This document shows, piece after piece, positions 16,064 to 24,720 of a stretch of 64,000 nucleotides of DNA. Origin of the DNA: Pseudomonas sp. B28(2017) (lineage in GTDB: Bacteria; Pseudomonadota; Gammaproteobacteria; Pseudomonadales; Pseudomonadaceae); assembly GCF_002113025.1 (NCBI RefSeq), contig NZ_NEJH01000003.1, forward strand, positions 186,001-250,000, given 5' to 3'. The notes beneath the pieces were generated by a model that was not told where the DNA came from, did no database searches, and saw nothing but the letters and a program-made list of their open reading frames with translations. The translations under genes were made by a program, and so were the position numbers. How positions within the stretch are numbered: position 1 is the stretch's first letter; every line of letters begins with the position of its first letter.

Positions 16064-17488
16064 TTATGCCTTCAGAGGCACCAGACGCGGAGCAATCATG
16101 TTTTCCGGGCGCAGGATGTCGGCGAGCATGGCTTCGTCGAGCAGACCTTCTTCGCGCACCAGTTCCAGCACGCCGCGGCCGCTTTCAAGCGCGATACGGG
16201 CGATGCGGGTGGCGTTTTTGTAGCCAATGTACGGGTTCAGAGCGGTGACCAGGCCGATCGAGTGTTCGACCAGTTCACGGCAGCGCGCTTCGTTGGCGGT
16301 GATGCCGACGATGCAGTGCTCGCGCAGCATGTCCATGGCGCGTTGCAGCAGGCGGATCGAGTCGAGGATCTTGAAAGCGATCAGCGGCTCCATCACGTTC
16401 AGCTGCAGTTGGCCGCCTTCGGCTGCCATGGTCAGCGCCAGATCGTTACCAATGACCTGGAAGGCCACCTGGTTCACGGCTTCCGGGATCACCGGGTTGA
16501 CCTTGCCTGGCATGATCGAGCTGCCTGGCTGACGCGCTGGCAGGTTGATCTCGTTGATGCCGGTGCGTGGGCCGCTGGACAGCAGGCGCAGGTCGTTGCA
16601 GATCTTCGACAGCTTGACTGCGGTGCGCTTGAGCATGCCGGAGAACAGCACGAAGGCGCCCATGTCGGAGGTGGCTTCGATCAGGTCGGCGGCTGGAACC
16701 AGCGGTTGACCGCTGATCAGGGCCAGACGCTGTACGGCCAGGGCCTGATAGCGCGGGTCGGCGTTGATGCCGGTGCCGATCGCGGTGCCGCCCAGGTTCA
16801 CTTCGGTCAGTACTTCCGGGGCCAGCGTCTTCAGACGTGCCAGGTCTTCGCCCATGGTGGTGGCGAACGCACGGAATTCCTGACCCAGGGTCATCGGAAC
16901 GGCGTCTTGCAGCTGGGTACGACCCATCTTCAGGACGTGGTTGAATTCTTCACCCTTGGCTGCGAATGCCTGAATCAGGCTGTCGAGGCTGGCGAGCAGA
17001 GCGTCGTGACCGAGCAGCAGGCCCAGACGGATCGCCGTCGGGTAGGCGTCGTTGGTCGACTGCGCCATGTTCACGTCGTCGTTCGGGTGCAGGTACTGGT
17101 ACTCGCCTTTCTGGTGACCCATGGCCTCCAGCGCGATGTTGGCGATCACTTCGTTGGCATTCATGTTGGTCGAAGTGCCAGCGCCACCTTGAATCATGTC
17201 CACCACGAACTCTTCGTGGAAGTCGCCGCGGATCAAACGTGCACAGGCTTCGCTGATGGCGGCGTGCTTGGCTTCGCTCAGGTGACCCAGCTCGCGGTTG
17301 GCGTCAGCGGCGGCCTGTTTGACCATGGCCAGACCGACAACCAGTTTCGGGTAGTGCGAAATCGGAACGCCCGAAAGGCGGAAGTTATTTACCGCTCGCA
17401 GGGTCTGGATACCGTAATACGCTTGAGCCGGTACTTCGAGAGCGCCAAGCAGGTCATTTTCTGTGCGGAATGATGCAGCGGAGGACAT
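16064..17488 (-). CDS. aspA: Aspartate ammonia-lyase (aspartase)
   Basis: Converts L-aspartate to fumarate and ammonia. The 474-residue protein has the fumarase/aspartase superfamily signature GSSIMPGKVNPVIPE, the conserved GAGTSTNMNANEVIAN and NDDVNMAQSTNDAYPTA blocks, and TQLQDAVPMTLGQEF. The start MSSAASF at 17488 is chosen by similarity to Pseudomonas aspartases; an ATG four codons upstream (17500) is a close alternative. It is divergent from a LysR-type regulator and near asparaginase and an alanine carrier. Fumarase class II has similar motifs but differs in N-terminal sequence; aspartase is preferred. Confidence 0.92.
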   Translation of the reverse strand: MSSAASFRTENDLLGALEVPAQAYYGIQTLRAVNNFRLSGVPISHYPKLVVGLAMVKQAAADANRELGHLSEAKHAAISEACARLIRGDFHEEFVVDMIQGGAGTSTNMNANEVIANIALEAMGHQKGEYQYLHPNDDVNMAQSTNDAYPTAIRLGLLLGHDALLASLDSLIQAFAAKGEEFNHVLKMGRTQLQDAVPMTLGQEFRAFATTMGEDLARLKTLAPEVLTEVNLGGTAIGTGINADPRYQALAVQRLALISGQPLVPAADLIEATSDMGAFVLFSGMLKRTAVKLSKICNDLRLLSSGPRTGINEINLPARQPGSSIMPGKVNPVIPEAVNQVAFQVIGNDLALTMAAEGGQLQLNVMEPLIAFKILDSIRLLQRAMDMLREHCIVGITANEARCRELVEHSIGLVTALNPYIGYKNATRIARIALESGRGVLELVREEGLLDEAMLADILRPENMIAPRLVPLKA

Positions 17489-17595
17489 GATAGAAATCAT
17501 CTCAATATGGACCCGGTCTGTGCCGGAACGCTGTGAATGCTAGGCTTGTGCAGAATTTTGGGCCAATGCTGTTAAACACTAGCCTATGCATATTC

Positions 17596-17606
17596 GGCAT
17601 AATGCC
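17596..17606. promoter_or_regulatory. Palindrome in the aspA-LysR divergent region
   Basis: GGCAT-A-ATGCC is a perfect 11-bp dyad, 62 bases before the lysR-type start and about 110 before aspA. Position and symmetry suit a LysR operator, but the sequence is short and the assignment is tentative. Confidence 0.35.
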
Positions 17607-17668
17607 CGTGTGACGCCGTGTTGGCGGCAAGCGTGTGACCTAAATTGGTGCGTGTCCGGGAGGACGTG

Positions 17669-18586
17669 ATGAATCTGGAAAGCAAATGGCTGGAGGACTT
17701 TAGTGCCCTGGCCGCCACCCGCAGTTTCTCCCAGGCCGCCGAGCGGCGTTTCGTGACGCAGCCCGCGTTCAGTCGGCGGATCCGAAGCCTTGAAGCCGCG
17801 CTGGGGCTGACCCTGGTCAACCGTTCGCGCACACCGGTGGAACTGACAGCGGCGGGACAATTGTTCCTCGTAACCGCGCGCACCGTGGTCGAACAACTGG
17901 GCGAAGTGTTGCGTCATCTTCATCATCTGGAGGGCGGGCAGGGTGAAGTGATGCAAGTCGCCGCCGCACATTCACTGGCACTCGGGTTTTTCCCGCGATG
18001 GATCGCTCAACTGCGCAACGAAGGCTTGAACATCGCTACGCGCCTGGTGGCGACCAACGTCGGCGACGCGGTGCATGCGCTGCGTGAAGGTGGTTGCGAT
18101 CTGATGCTGGCGTTCTACGACCCGGATGCGGCGATGCAGATGGACCCGGAGATCTTCCCGTCACTGCACCTGGGACACACCGAAATGCTGCCGGTGTGTG
18201 CGGCGGATGCCGATGGCAAGCCGCTGTTCGATCTGGAAGGCGAGGGCAGCGTGCCGCTGTTGGCCTACAGCGCCGGTGCGTTCCTCGGCCGTTCGGTGAA
18301 CATGCTGCTGCGTCAACGGGCGCTGCGCTTCACCACCATCTACGAAACCGCCATGGCCGACAGCCTCAAGAGCATGGCGCTGGAAGGCCTGGGCATTGCC
18401 TGGGTGCCGCAACTCAGTGTGCGCGCCGAACTGGCGCGCGGTGAACTGGTGGTCTGTGGCGGCCCGCAATGGCATGTGCCGCTGGAGATTCGTCTGTATC
18501 GCTGCGCTTTGGTGCGCAAGGCGAATGTGCGGTTATTGTGGCGCAAGCTCGAAGGTGGGGCGGCACAGGGCGCAACCGGCTCCTGA
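17669..18586 (+). CDS. LysR-family transcriptional regulator divergent from aspA
   Basis: A 305-residue regulator. The winged HTH (about 4-62) reads WLEDFSALAATRSFSQAAER, then VTQPAFSRRIRSLEAALGL, and the effector domain starts near 92. GEVMQVAAAHSLALGFFPRW and the short Cys-poor effector domain place it in the HypT-like LysR branch, though the oxidant-sensing role of E. coli HypT cannot be assumed. The ATG at 17669 follows a GGGAGGA ribosome site; the GTG at 17645 is less likely. Divergence from aspA suggests it may regulate that gene or itself. Confidence 0.88.
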   Translation: MNLESKWLEDFSALAATRSFSQAAERRFVTQPAFSRRIRSLEAALGLTLVNRSRTPVELTAAGQLFLVTARTVVEQLGEVLRHLHHLEGGQGEVMQVAAAHSLALGFFPRWIAQLRNEGLNIATRLVATNVGDAVHALREGGCDLMLAFYDPDAAMQMDPEIFPSLHLGHTEMLPVCAADADGKPLFDLEGEGSVPLLAYSAGAFLGRSVNMLLRQRALRFTTIYETAMADSLKSMALEGLGIAWVPQLSVRAELARGELVVCGGPQWHVPLEIRLYRCALVRKANVRLLWRKLEGGAAQGATGS

Positions 18587-18671
18587 GGCTGACCTTTGAG
18601 TCAATAAAACCGGGCTTTTGCGGCAGATGACAGATGGTCGCAACGGGGGCTGTTTATCTGCCTCATTGAGG

Positions 18672-18754
18672 TATACTGCGCGGCCTTCGGCCGGTTACGA
18701 CCGGCCATAATTCGTACATTCAAGCCACGCTTTTTGCGTGGCTTGTTGTTTTTT
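18672..18754 (+). ncRNA. Structured purE leader: exclusive hairpins and intrinsic terminator
   Basis: A TATACT -10 hexamer (18672-18677) is followed by two hairpins that share bases and so exclude each other: GGCC-TTC-GGCC (18682-18692) and GGCCGG-TTACGA-CCGGCC (18689-18706). Next comes AAGCCACGC-TTTTT-GCGTGGCTT (18722-18744) with a T-rich tail, a good terminator placed 39 bases before the purE ATG. A transcript from this promoter would either stop after about 70 bases or read into purEK. This looks like attenuation or a small RNA gene; the ligand or trigger is not evident, and it matches no riboswitch class known to me. Confidence 0.55.
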
Positions 18755-18792
18755 GACGCGCCTGCGGGCGCCCAGAGAGAAGAGGCACGACG

Positions 18793-19284
18793 ATGAGTGC
18801 ACTGGTTGGCGTGATCATGGGCTCCAAGTCCGATTGGTCCACCCTTAGCCACACCGCCGATATGCTGGAAAAGCTCGGCATCCCTTACGAGGTGAAAGTG
18901 GTCTCCGCCCACCGCACCCCGGACTTGCTGTTCCAGTACGCCGAGGAAGCCGAGGCGCGTGGCATCGAGGTGATCATTGCCGGTGCCGGTGGCGCGGCCC
19001 ACTTGCCTGGCATGTGTGCGGCCAAGACCCACCTGCCGGTGCTGGGCGTGCCGGTGCAGTCGGCGATGCTCTCGGGCGTCGATTCGCTGCTCTCCATCGT
19101 GCAGATGCCCGCGGGCATTCCGGTCGCCACCCTGGCCATCGGCAAGGCAGGCGCGATCAACGCAGCGCTGCTGTCGGCGAGTATCCTTGGCGCCAAGCAC
19201 CCGCAGTTCCACGCGGTGCTGAAAACTTTCCGTGCTGAGCAGACAGACAGCGTCCTGGAAAATCCAGACCCACGCATCGCCTGA
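18793..19284 (+). CDS. purE: N5-carboxyaminoimidazole ribonucleotide mutase
   Basis: Purine synthesis: converts N5-CAIR to CAIR. The 163-residue class I PurE has [20 protein letters not shown] at residues 5-24, [13 protein letters not shown] (catalytic His) and [15 protein letters not shown], all family hallmarks. The ATG at 18793 has an AGAGG ribosome site. It is 11 bases ahead of purK, its pathway partner. A leader with a terminator structure precedes it, suggesting transcriptional attenuation. Confidence 0.96.
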   Translation: MSALVGVIMGSKSDWSTLSHTADMLEKLGIPYEVKVVSAHRTPDLLFQYAEEAEARGIEVIIAGAGGAAHLPGMCAAKTHLPVLGVPVQSAMLSGVDSLLSIVQMPAGIPVATLAIGKAGAINAALLSASILGAKHPQFHAVLKTFRAEQTDSVLENPDPRIA

Positions 19285-19295
19285 GGTTGTTGACG

Positions 19296-20378
19296 ATGAA
19301 GATCGGTGTAATCGGTGGCGGCCAACTCGGTCGCATGTTGGCGCTGGCGGGCACTCCGCTGGGCATGAACTTCGCTTTTCTGGACCCGGCGCCGGATGCT
19401 TGCGCAGCCGCGTTGGGTGAACACCTGCGAGCCGATTACGGCGATCAGGATCACCTGCGCCAGCTGGCCGATGAAGTCGATCTGGTGACTTTCGAGTTCG
19501 AAAGCGTCCCGGCGGAAACCGTCGCGTTCCTCTCGCAGTTCGTCCCGGTCTACCCGAGCGCCGAGGCCCTGCGCATCGCCCGCGATCGCTGGTTCGAGAA
19601 GAGCATGTTCAAGGACCTGGGGATTCCTACCCCGGCGTTCGCCGACATTCAGTCCCAGGCCGATCTGGATGCCGCCGTGGCTTCCATCGGTCTGCCGGCG
19701 GTGCTGAAAACCCGCACCCTGGGTTACGACGGCAAGGGTCAGAAAGTCCTGCGCACGCCTGAAGACGTGGTCGGCACTTTTGCCGAGCTGGGCAGCGTGG
19801 CCTGTCTGCTGGAAGGCTTCGTGCCATTCACCGGTGAAGTCTCGCTGATCGCCGTGCGTGCCCGCGACGGTGAAACCCGCTTCTACCCGCTGGTACACAA
19901 CACCCACGACAGCGGCATCCTCAAGCTGTCCGTGGCCAGCACCGATCACCCGTTGCAAGCCCTGGCCGAAGACTACTCCAGCCGTGTGCTCAAGCAGCTG
20001 GATTACGTCGGTGTGATGGCGTTCGAGTTCTTTGAAGTCGACGGTGGCCTCAAGGCCAACGAAATTGCCCCGCGCGTGCACAACTCCGGGCACTGGACCA
20101 CCGAAGGCGCCGAGTGCAGCCAGTTCGAGAACCACCTGCGGGCCGTCGCCGGTCTGCCATTGGGTTCGACCGCCAAGGTCGGTGAAAGCGCGATGGTCAA
20201 CTTCATCGGTAAAGTGCCGGAGACCGAAAAAGTCCTGGCCATCGCCGATTGCCATCTGCATCACTACGGCAAGGCGTTCAAGGTCGGCCGCAAGGTCGGT
20301 CATGCCAACCTCCGTTGTGCAGACCGCGAGACGCTGACGGCCCAGATTCTCAAGGTTGAAGCACTGATCGCCGAATAG
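19296..20378 (+). CDS. purK: N5-carboxyaminoimidazole ribonucleotide synthase
   Basis: ATP-dependent carboxylation of AIR to N5-CAIR, feeding PurE. The 360-residue ATP-grasp enzyme opens with KIGVIGGGQLGRMLALAG and contains VLKTRTLGYDGKGQKVL (about 134-150), FVPFTGEVSLIAVR and ANEIAPRVHNSGHWTTE. The ATG at 19296 is preceded by GAGG (19283-19286); the upstream TTG codons are unlikely. Operon with purE. Confidence 0.96.
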   Translation: MKIGVIGGGQLGRMLALAGTPLGMNFAFLDPAPDACAAALGEHLRADYGDQDHLRQLADEVDLVTFEFESVPAETVAFLSQFVPVYPSAEALRIARDRWFEKSMFKDLGIPTPAFADIQSQADLDAAVASIGLPAVLKTRTLGYDGKGQKVLRTPEDVVGTFAELGSVACLLEGFVPFTGEVSLIAVRARDGETRFYPLVHNTHDSGILKLSVASTDHPLQALAEDYSSRVLKQLDYVGVMAFEFFEVDGGLKANEIAPRVHNSGHWTTEGAECSQFENHLRAVAGLPLGSTAKVGESAMVNFIGKVPETEKVLAIADCHLHHYGKAFKVGRKVGHANLRCADRETLTAQILKVEALIAE

Positions 20379-20389
20379 TTTCATGTGGC

Positions 20390-20459
20390 AGCGGTGGAAC
20401 CATTGCGGTTGCACCGCTCTCTCATGGCAGGATGCCAAAGTCTGTCTAGGCTTTGGCAT
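20390..20459. other. Two hairpins between purK and the GlsB-like gene
   Basis: Hairpin one (20390-20418) pairs AGCGGTG and AACC with GGTT and CACCGCT around ATTGC. Hairpin two (20432-20459) is a perfect 9-bp stem ATGCCAAAG/CTTTGGCAT with a 10-base loop. Neither has a T-tract. The first may end the purEK message; the second lies 26 bases before the next start codon and may fold in its 5' leader. Confidence 0.5.
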
Positions 20460-20485
20460 AACCACTCCATATTGAGGGAAATGCC

Positions 20486-20731
20486 ATGGGAATTATCGGA
20501 ACCATTTTTATCGGCTTGATCGTCGGCCTGCTGGCGCGGTTCCTGAAACCGGGCGATGACAGCATGGGCTGGATCATGACGATCCTGCTCGGTATCGGTG
20601 GTTCACTGGCGGCCACCTACGGCGGCCAGGTCCTGGGCATCTATCAGGCCGGTCAAGGCGCAGGCTTTATTGGCGCACTGGTCGGCGCCGTGATCCTGCT
20701 GGTGATCTATGGGCTGATCAAAAAGAACTGA
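20486..20731 (+). CDS. GlsB/YeaQ/YmgE-family small membrane protein
   Basis: An 81-residue inner-membrane protein of the transglycosylase-associated (GlsB/YeaQ) family. It shows three hydrophobic helices: IIGTIFIGLIVGLLARFL, GWIMTILLGIGGSLAATYGG and FIGALVGAVILLVIYGLI, with the conserved KPGDDSMGW loop after helix one. The family is stress-linked in several bacteria, but its activity is unknown. A GAGGGAA ribosome site precedes the ATG. Confidence 0.88.
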   Translation: MGIIGTIFIGLIVGLLARFLKPGDDSMGWIMTILLGIGGSLAATYGGQVLGIYQAGQGAGFIGALVGAVILLVIYGLIKKN

Positions 20732-20818
20732 TCCAGGCGACAAAGCCCTCTGCGCCAAAGCGGCCGGGAGGGCTAGAATGCTCGGCGTTTCCTGTTCTTC
20801 CCTTTACCGAGCACCTTC

Positions 20819-21355
20819 ATGCGCCGTCTTTTGTTGACTCTTGTTTTACTGGGTTCGGGCCTTGCCCATGCCGGCGAACTGCCGGAAACCGACTGGCTCG
20901 AATTGATGCCCAAGTCGGACCAGAAGGCCCTCGAGGCCATGCCTGAAATCGACCACAACTCCCCTGAAGCCAATGGCACTTTCACCGACAAGGGTGGGAT
21001 GAAACAGGCCAAAGGCTTGCCGGCGGTGATGTACTCGACCAAGACCGTTGCGTCGATGAACGACAAGAACATCCGCATTGGCGGTTATCCAGTGCCGCTG
21101 GAGTCCGACGCCAAGGGTCGCAGTACGTTGTTCTTCCTGGTGCCATACCCGGGCGCCTGCATCCACGTGCCACCACCGCCGCCCAACCAACTGGTGCTGG
21201 TGCGCTATCCCAAAGGCCTGAAGCTGAACGACATCTACACGCCGTTGTGGGTCACCGGCACGCTGAAGATCGAGAAGGTCAGCAATGACCTGGCTGATGC
21301 GGCGTATGCGCTGGATGCAGAGAAGGTGCGGGTAGTGAAAGAGTCTGATCTGTAG
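20819..21355 (+). CDS. DUF3299 periplasmic protein
   Basis: A 178-residue exported protein of unknown function. The signal peptide is MRRLLLTLVLLGSGLAHA. The mature part has the DUF3299 features GGYPVPLESDAKGRSTLFFL, LVPYPGACIHVPPPPPNQ and LWVTGTLKIEK. The PGACIH(V/T)PPPPPN motif, with one cysteine and a histidine, resembles a metal or lipoprotein-type contact site but has no proven role. Inverted repeats AGCCCTC/GAGGGCT and GCTCGG/CCGAGC lie in the 87-base gap before it. Confidence 0.85.
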   Translation: MRRLLLTLVLLGSGLAHAGELPETDWLELMPKSDQKALEAMPEIDHNSPEANGTFTDKGGMKQAKGLPAVMYSTKTVASMNDKNIRIGGYPVPLESDAKGRSTLFFLVPYPGACIHVPPPPPNQLVLVRYPKGLKLNDIYTPLWVTGTLKIEKVSNDLADAAYALDAEKVRVVKESDL

Positions 21356-21384
21356 CGCGCCGTCAGATGGCATGACACAAAAAA

Positions 21385-21410
21385 CTGTGGGAGCAAGCTC
21401 GCTCCCACAG
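21385..21410. repeat. REP palindrome between convergent genes
   Basis: CTGTGGGAGC-AAGCTC-GCTCCCACAG is a perfect palindrome of the REP core, lying between the DUF3299 gene and the mutarotase gene, where it can serve both transcripts as an end. Confidence 0.8.
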
Positions 21411-21426
21411 TGATTTATGGTGCTGT

Positions 21427-22326
21427 TTAGAGCGACTGGCTACCGATACTCACGCCCAGCGTATGGCTGGCATCCGGTGCCAGGTTCACCACATCGTCCA
21501 TCACGTTCGCCGTCTCGATGCACAGCATGCGCTGCCAGCCGTCGTCGGCCATGTCGCTGAACGCCGCGGCGCGGTCGACCCATGGGTTCCAGATCACCGC
21601 CGTGCGCGATCCACTGCTGGTCAGTGCGATACGTCGCTCCCAGGCCGGATCGACGATGCTCAACTGCGGCGGGGCGTCGAGGTAGATGCGGTCGGTCTCC
21701 CCGGTAAAGCGCAGGTCACCGGTCTGGGTAACGGTTTTCCAGTTGTCCAGGGTTTCGATGTAGTTGAGGCCGTCCACGCCTTCGACGTGTACGTCGCGCA
21801 CATCGCTGACGGCAAAGTAACTGTGCAGCGCCTGGCTGATGCTGACGGTTTCAGCACCCCGGTTGTGGCTGGTCAGATGGATGTGCAATTGCTCGTCGAG
21901 GCGAATGCTCAGCGTCAAATCCACCTGGTGCGGCCAGCCGGGAAAGCCGCCTTCGGGGTAGGGCAGGAGGAATTCGACCTTCAGGCTTTCGCCTTCGGCT
22001 TCGATGCCGCCCAGCTCCCAATCCATCGCTCGCACGAAACCGTGAGCGGCCGGTGCTTCCTTGCTGACACGCATCGCCTTAACGCTTTGCGGATTGCGGT
22101 CAAAGACGCCAAACCACGGCCAGCACACCGGCACACCGGCACGGATGCTCTTGCCAGTCTTGAACACGGCCTCGTCGTTGAGCCAGATCAGCGGCGGCTG
22201 GCCGGCCAGTTGATAACTGAGGATGTGCGCGCCTTGCTGGGCTACCAGTAATTCGGCCTGACCGTGGCGGATGCGCCAGCAGTTCAGTTCATCCAGCTTT
22301 ACGGCTTCAACATTGGGCGTGCTCAT
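21427..22326 (-). CDS. D-hexose-6-phosphate mutarotase (YeaD-like)
   Basis: A 299-residue aldose epimerase-fold enzyme that interconverts alpha and beta anomers of hexose 6-phosphates. Recognised by VAQQGAHILSYQLAGQPPLI (about 27-46), the catalytic histidine region PAAHGFVRAMDWEL, SHNRGAETVSISQALHSYF and the acidic VWNPW-type segment VIWNPWVDRA near 245. A homologue of E. coli YeaD and yeast YMR099c. Monocistronic, convergent with the DUF3299 gene. Confidence 0.88.
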   Translation of the reverse strand: MSTPNVEAVKLDELNCWRIRHGQAELLVAQQGAHILSYQLAGQPPLIWLNDEAVFKTGKSIRAGVPVCWPWFGVFDRNPQSVKAMRVSKEAPAAHGFVRAMDWELGGIEAEGESLKVEFLLPYPEGGFPGWPHQVDLTLSIRLDEQLHIHLTSHNRGAETVSISQALHSYFAVSDVRDVHVEGVDGLNYIETLDNWKTVTQTGDLRFTGETDRIYLDAPPQLSIVDPAWERRIALTSSGSRTAVIWNPWVDRAAAFSDMADDGWQRMLCIETANVMDDVVNLAPDASHTLGVSIGSQSL

Positions 22327-22393
22327 GGGACAGCTCTCGATCAGTAACGTGGACGACTATCGACCGCAAAACGGCTACCAGGTTTAAAAGCTC

Positions 22394-22798
22394 TTATCGA
22401 GCCCTGGGCGGAACCGAACGGGTGCGACCGCTGCCATCGATGGCAACGAACACAAACACCGCTTCCGTTACTTTACGCCACTCGCTGGACAGTGGATCGT
22501 CGCTCCAGACCTCGACCATCATCTTGATCGAGCTGCGGCCGATTTCCAGAGCCTGGGTATAAAAGGAAAGCTGCGCGCCCACCGCCACCGGAACCAGAAA
22601 TGCCATGCGGTCGATCGCAACGGTGGCAACGCGTCCGCCGGCGACCTTGCTGGCCATCGCGGTGCCTGCCAAATCCATCTGCGCCACCAGCCAGCCGCCG
22701 AAAATATCGCCAAAGCCGTTGGTTTCGCGAGGGAGCGCGGTAATTTGCAGGGCCAGGTCGCCTTGCGGGATCGGATCTTCTTGTTCGAGCTCTATCAT
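22394..22798 (-). CDS. Acyl-CoA thioesterase (YciA-type hotdog)
   Basis: A 134-residue hotdog-fold thioesterase hydrolysing acyl-CoA. The key segment is TNGFGDIFGGWLVAQMDLAG (about 26-45), carrying the catalytic aspartate in the long helix, followed by TVAIDRMAFLVPVAVGAQLS. The start at 22798 (MIELEQEDPIPQGD) matches Pseudomonas homologues; the 28-residue upstream extension lacks similarity. Stands alone between the mutarotase and a divergent MFS gene. Confidence 0.88.
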   Translation of the reverse strand: MIELEQEDPIPQGDLALQITALPRETNGFGDIFGGWLVAQMDLAGTAMASKVAGGRVATVAIDRMAFLVPVAVGAQLSFYTQALEIGRSSIKMMVEVWSDDPLSSEWRKVTEAVFVFVAIDGSGRTRSVPPRAR

Positions 22799-23165
22799 GC
22801 CGGGGGTGCCTCTGACCCGTGACTCTTCGTTGGTACTGCTGGTGGTAGCCGTCTTCGGGAAAAACGATTCACCACCGAACATACTACGTTCGTCACGTTT
22901 TCCATAAGGCGCCTAAAGGGAAACTCTGCGAAATCGCCTACCTATGAACCTGACAGGCGTTTTCGCACAGCAACCCTCAAAAACCGGAGCAAGGCTGCGA
23001 GTATATCGGTCGGTAGACTCCACGACGACCGTCCGGTTCTCATTTTGACCGTCAAAAACGCACCTCTATGTGCTTTTTCGAACAATTTGCTATCGTGCCG
23101 GACCTGCTCAAACCTCCGCCAGCGTTGTTGAGGTTGCAGATCCGACTATAAGAGAAGCCCTTGCC
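22799..23165. other. Intergenic region between thioesterase and MFS genes
   Basis: This 367-base divergent gap should contain both promoters. No repeat, RNA gene or clear operator was recognised. The reading frame that continues upstream of the MFS start lacks a ribosome site and similarity. Confidence 0.4.
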
Positions 23166-24464
23166 ATGACCACAGCGCCCTCGAGCATCGCGCAGCCAGA
23201 TCAACCCGCACGTCCGCTGACCCGCAGCGACTACAAGACTCTATCGCTGTCTGCCCTGGGCGGTGCGCTGGAGTTCTACGACTTCATCATCTTCGTGTTC
23301 TTCGCCACGGTGGTGGGCAAGCTGTTTTTCCCGGCGGACATGCCCGAGTGGCTGCGTTTGATGCAAACCTTCGGCATCTTCGCCGCTGGCTACCTGGCAC
23401 GGCCGCTGGGCGGCATCGTGATGGCGCACTTCGGCGACCTGCTTGGCCGCAAGAAAATGTTCACCCTGAGCATTTTCATGATGGCCGTGCCGACGCTGAT
23501 CATGGGCTTGTTGCCGACCTATGCGCAGATCGGCCTGTGGGCGCCCATCCTGTTGCTGTTGATGCGGGTGATCCAGGGCGCGGCCATTGGCGGTGAAGTG
23601 CCGGGAGCGTGGGTCTTCGTTTCCGAACACGTTCCGCAACGGCATGTCGGCTACGCCTGTGGCACCCTGACCAGCGGTCTGACGGCGGGCATTTTGCTCG
23701 GCTCGCTGGTCGCAACGGCGATCAACAGTCTCTATACCCCGGTGGAAGTGTCGGATTACGCCTGGCGGATTCCGTTCCTGCTTGGCGGCGTGTTCGGTCT
23801 GTTCTCGGTGTACCTGCGTCGCTGGCTGCACGAAACCCCGGTGTTTGCCGAGCTGCAACTGCGCAAGGCCCTGGCCGAGGAGGTGCCGTTGCGGGCGGTG
23901 CTCCGCGACCATCGAGGTGCCATTGCCATTTCGATGCTGCTGACCTGGCTGCTGTCTGCCGCCATTGTGGTGCTGATCCTGATGACCCCGACCGTGTTGC
24001 AGACGGTCTACCATTTCTCGGCTACTACTGCCCTGCAGGCCAATAGCGTGGCAATCGTGCTCCTGAGCTTTGGCTGCATCATCGCCGGCGCACTGGCGGA
24101 CCGCTTCGGCGCCGGACGGGTCTTCGTGTTCGGCTGTACTGCATTGCTGGCCAGCTCCTGGGCCTTCTATCACAGCCTGGCCGATCATCCCGACTGGTTG
24201 TTCCCGATGTATGCCCTGACCGGTCTGCTGGTCGGCACCATCGGCGCGGTGCCCTACGTGATGGTCAAGGCCTTCCCGCCCGTGGTGCGTTTCAGCGGCC
24301 TGTCGTTCTCCTACAACGTGGCCTACGCCATCTTCGGCGGCCTGACACCCATGATCGTCAGCCTGTTGCTCAAGGAAAGTGCGATGGGGCCTGCTTACTA
24401 TGTGGCGGTGTTGTGTGGGGTCGGGATCCTGGTCGGCGCCTGGCTCTGGAAGAGGGGGCGTTAA
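23166..24464 (+). CDS. MFS transporter (metabolite:H+ symporter family)
   Basis: A 432-residue inner-membrane carrier with twelve predicted helices. It matches the sugar-porter-like MHS branch (citrate, proline/betaine, shikimate carriers): the family opening LGGALEFYDFIIFVFFATVV (about 26-45), ARPLGGIVMAHFGDLLGRKK (loop 2-3 signature) and VIQGAAIGGEVPGAWVF. The substrate is not predictable. The ATG at 23166 follows GAGAAG; the ORF extension to 23070 is not supported. No obvious operon partner. Confidence 0.88.
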   Translation: MTTAPSSIAQPDQPARPLTRSDYKTLSLSALGGALEFYDFIIFVFFATVVGKLFFPADMPEWLRLMQTFGIFAAGYLARPLGGIVMAHFGDLLGRKKMFTLSIFMMAVPTLIMGLLPTYAQIGLWAPILLLLMRVIQGAAIGGEVPGAWVFVSEHVPQRHVGYACGTLTSGLTAGILLGSLVATAINSLYTPVEVSDYAWRIPFLLGGVFGLFSVYLRRWLHETPVFAELQLRKALAEEVPLRAVLRDHRGAIAISMLLTWLLSAAIVVLILMTPTVLQTVYHFSATTALQANSVAIVLLSFGCIIAGALADRFGAGRVFVFGCTALLASSWAFYHSLADHPDWLFPMYALTGLLVGTIGAVPYVMVKAFPPVVRFSGLSFSYNVAYAIFGGLTPMIVSLLLKESAMGPAYYVAVLCGVGILVGAWLWKRGR

Positions 24465-24502
24465 GCCGGTTCCATGTGTTGACGGCACTGACGCCTTCGT
24501 CG

Positions 24503-24586
24503 GATCGCCACCCGGAGCAAGCCCGCTCCAACAGGGGTTCTGTGTTCAACGCAGATCTTTTGTGGGAGCGGGCTTGCTCGCGATGA
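24503..24586. repeat. Degenerate REP pair after the MFS gene
   Basis: Left copy GATCGCC...CGGAGCAAGCCCGCTCCAACA is degraded; right copy TGTGGGAGCGGGCTTGCTCGCGA is the GGGC variant of the REP core. They are inverted, about 30 bases apart, between the MFS and pstS genes. Confidence 0.7.
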
Positions 24587-24625
24587 AGGCGACGCGAAAC
24601 CTCCTGTATCAAGCGAATAATGGCC

Positions 24626-24654
24626 TTTCATCCAATTGTCATATTTCAGCCATA
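24626..24654 (+). promoter_or_regulatory. Pho box of pstS (PhoB binding site)
   Basis: Three 7-base repeats at 11-base steps: CTTTCAT (24626), TTGTCAT (24637) and CAGCCAT (24648), separated by 4-base AT-rich spacers. This is the direct-repeat layout bound by PhoB upstream of phosphate-starvation genes, 67 bases before the pstS start. Confidence 0.85.
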
Positions 24655-24720
24655 GAGTGTTCACACGGCCTGCTGATACTTGGCCCCGACTTAACACACC
24701 CTATCTGCTAGGAGTAAGGC

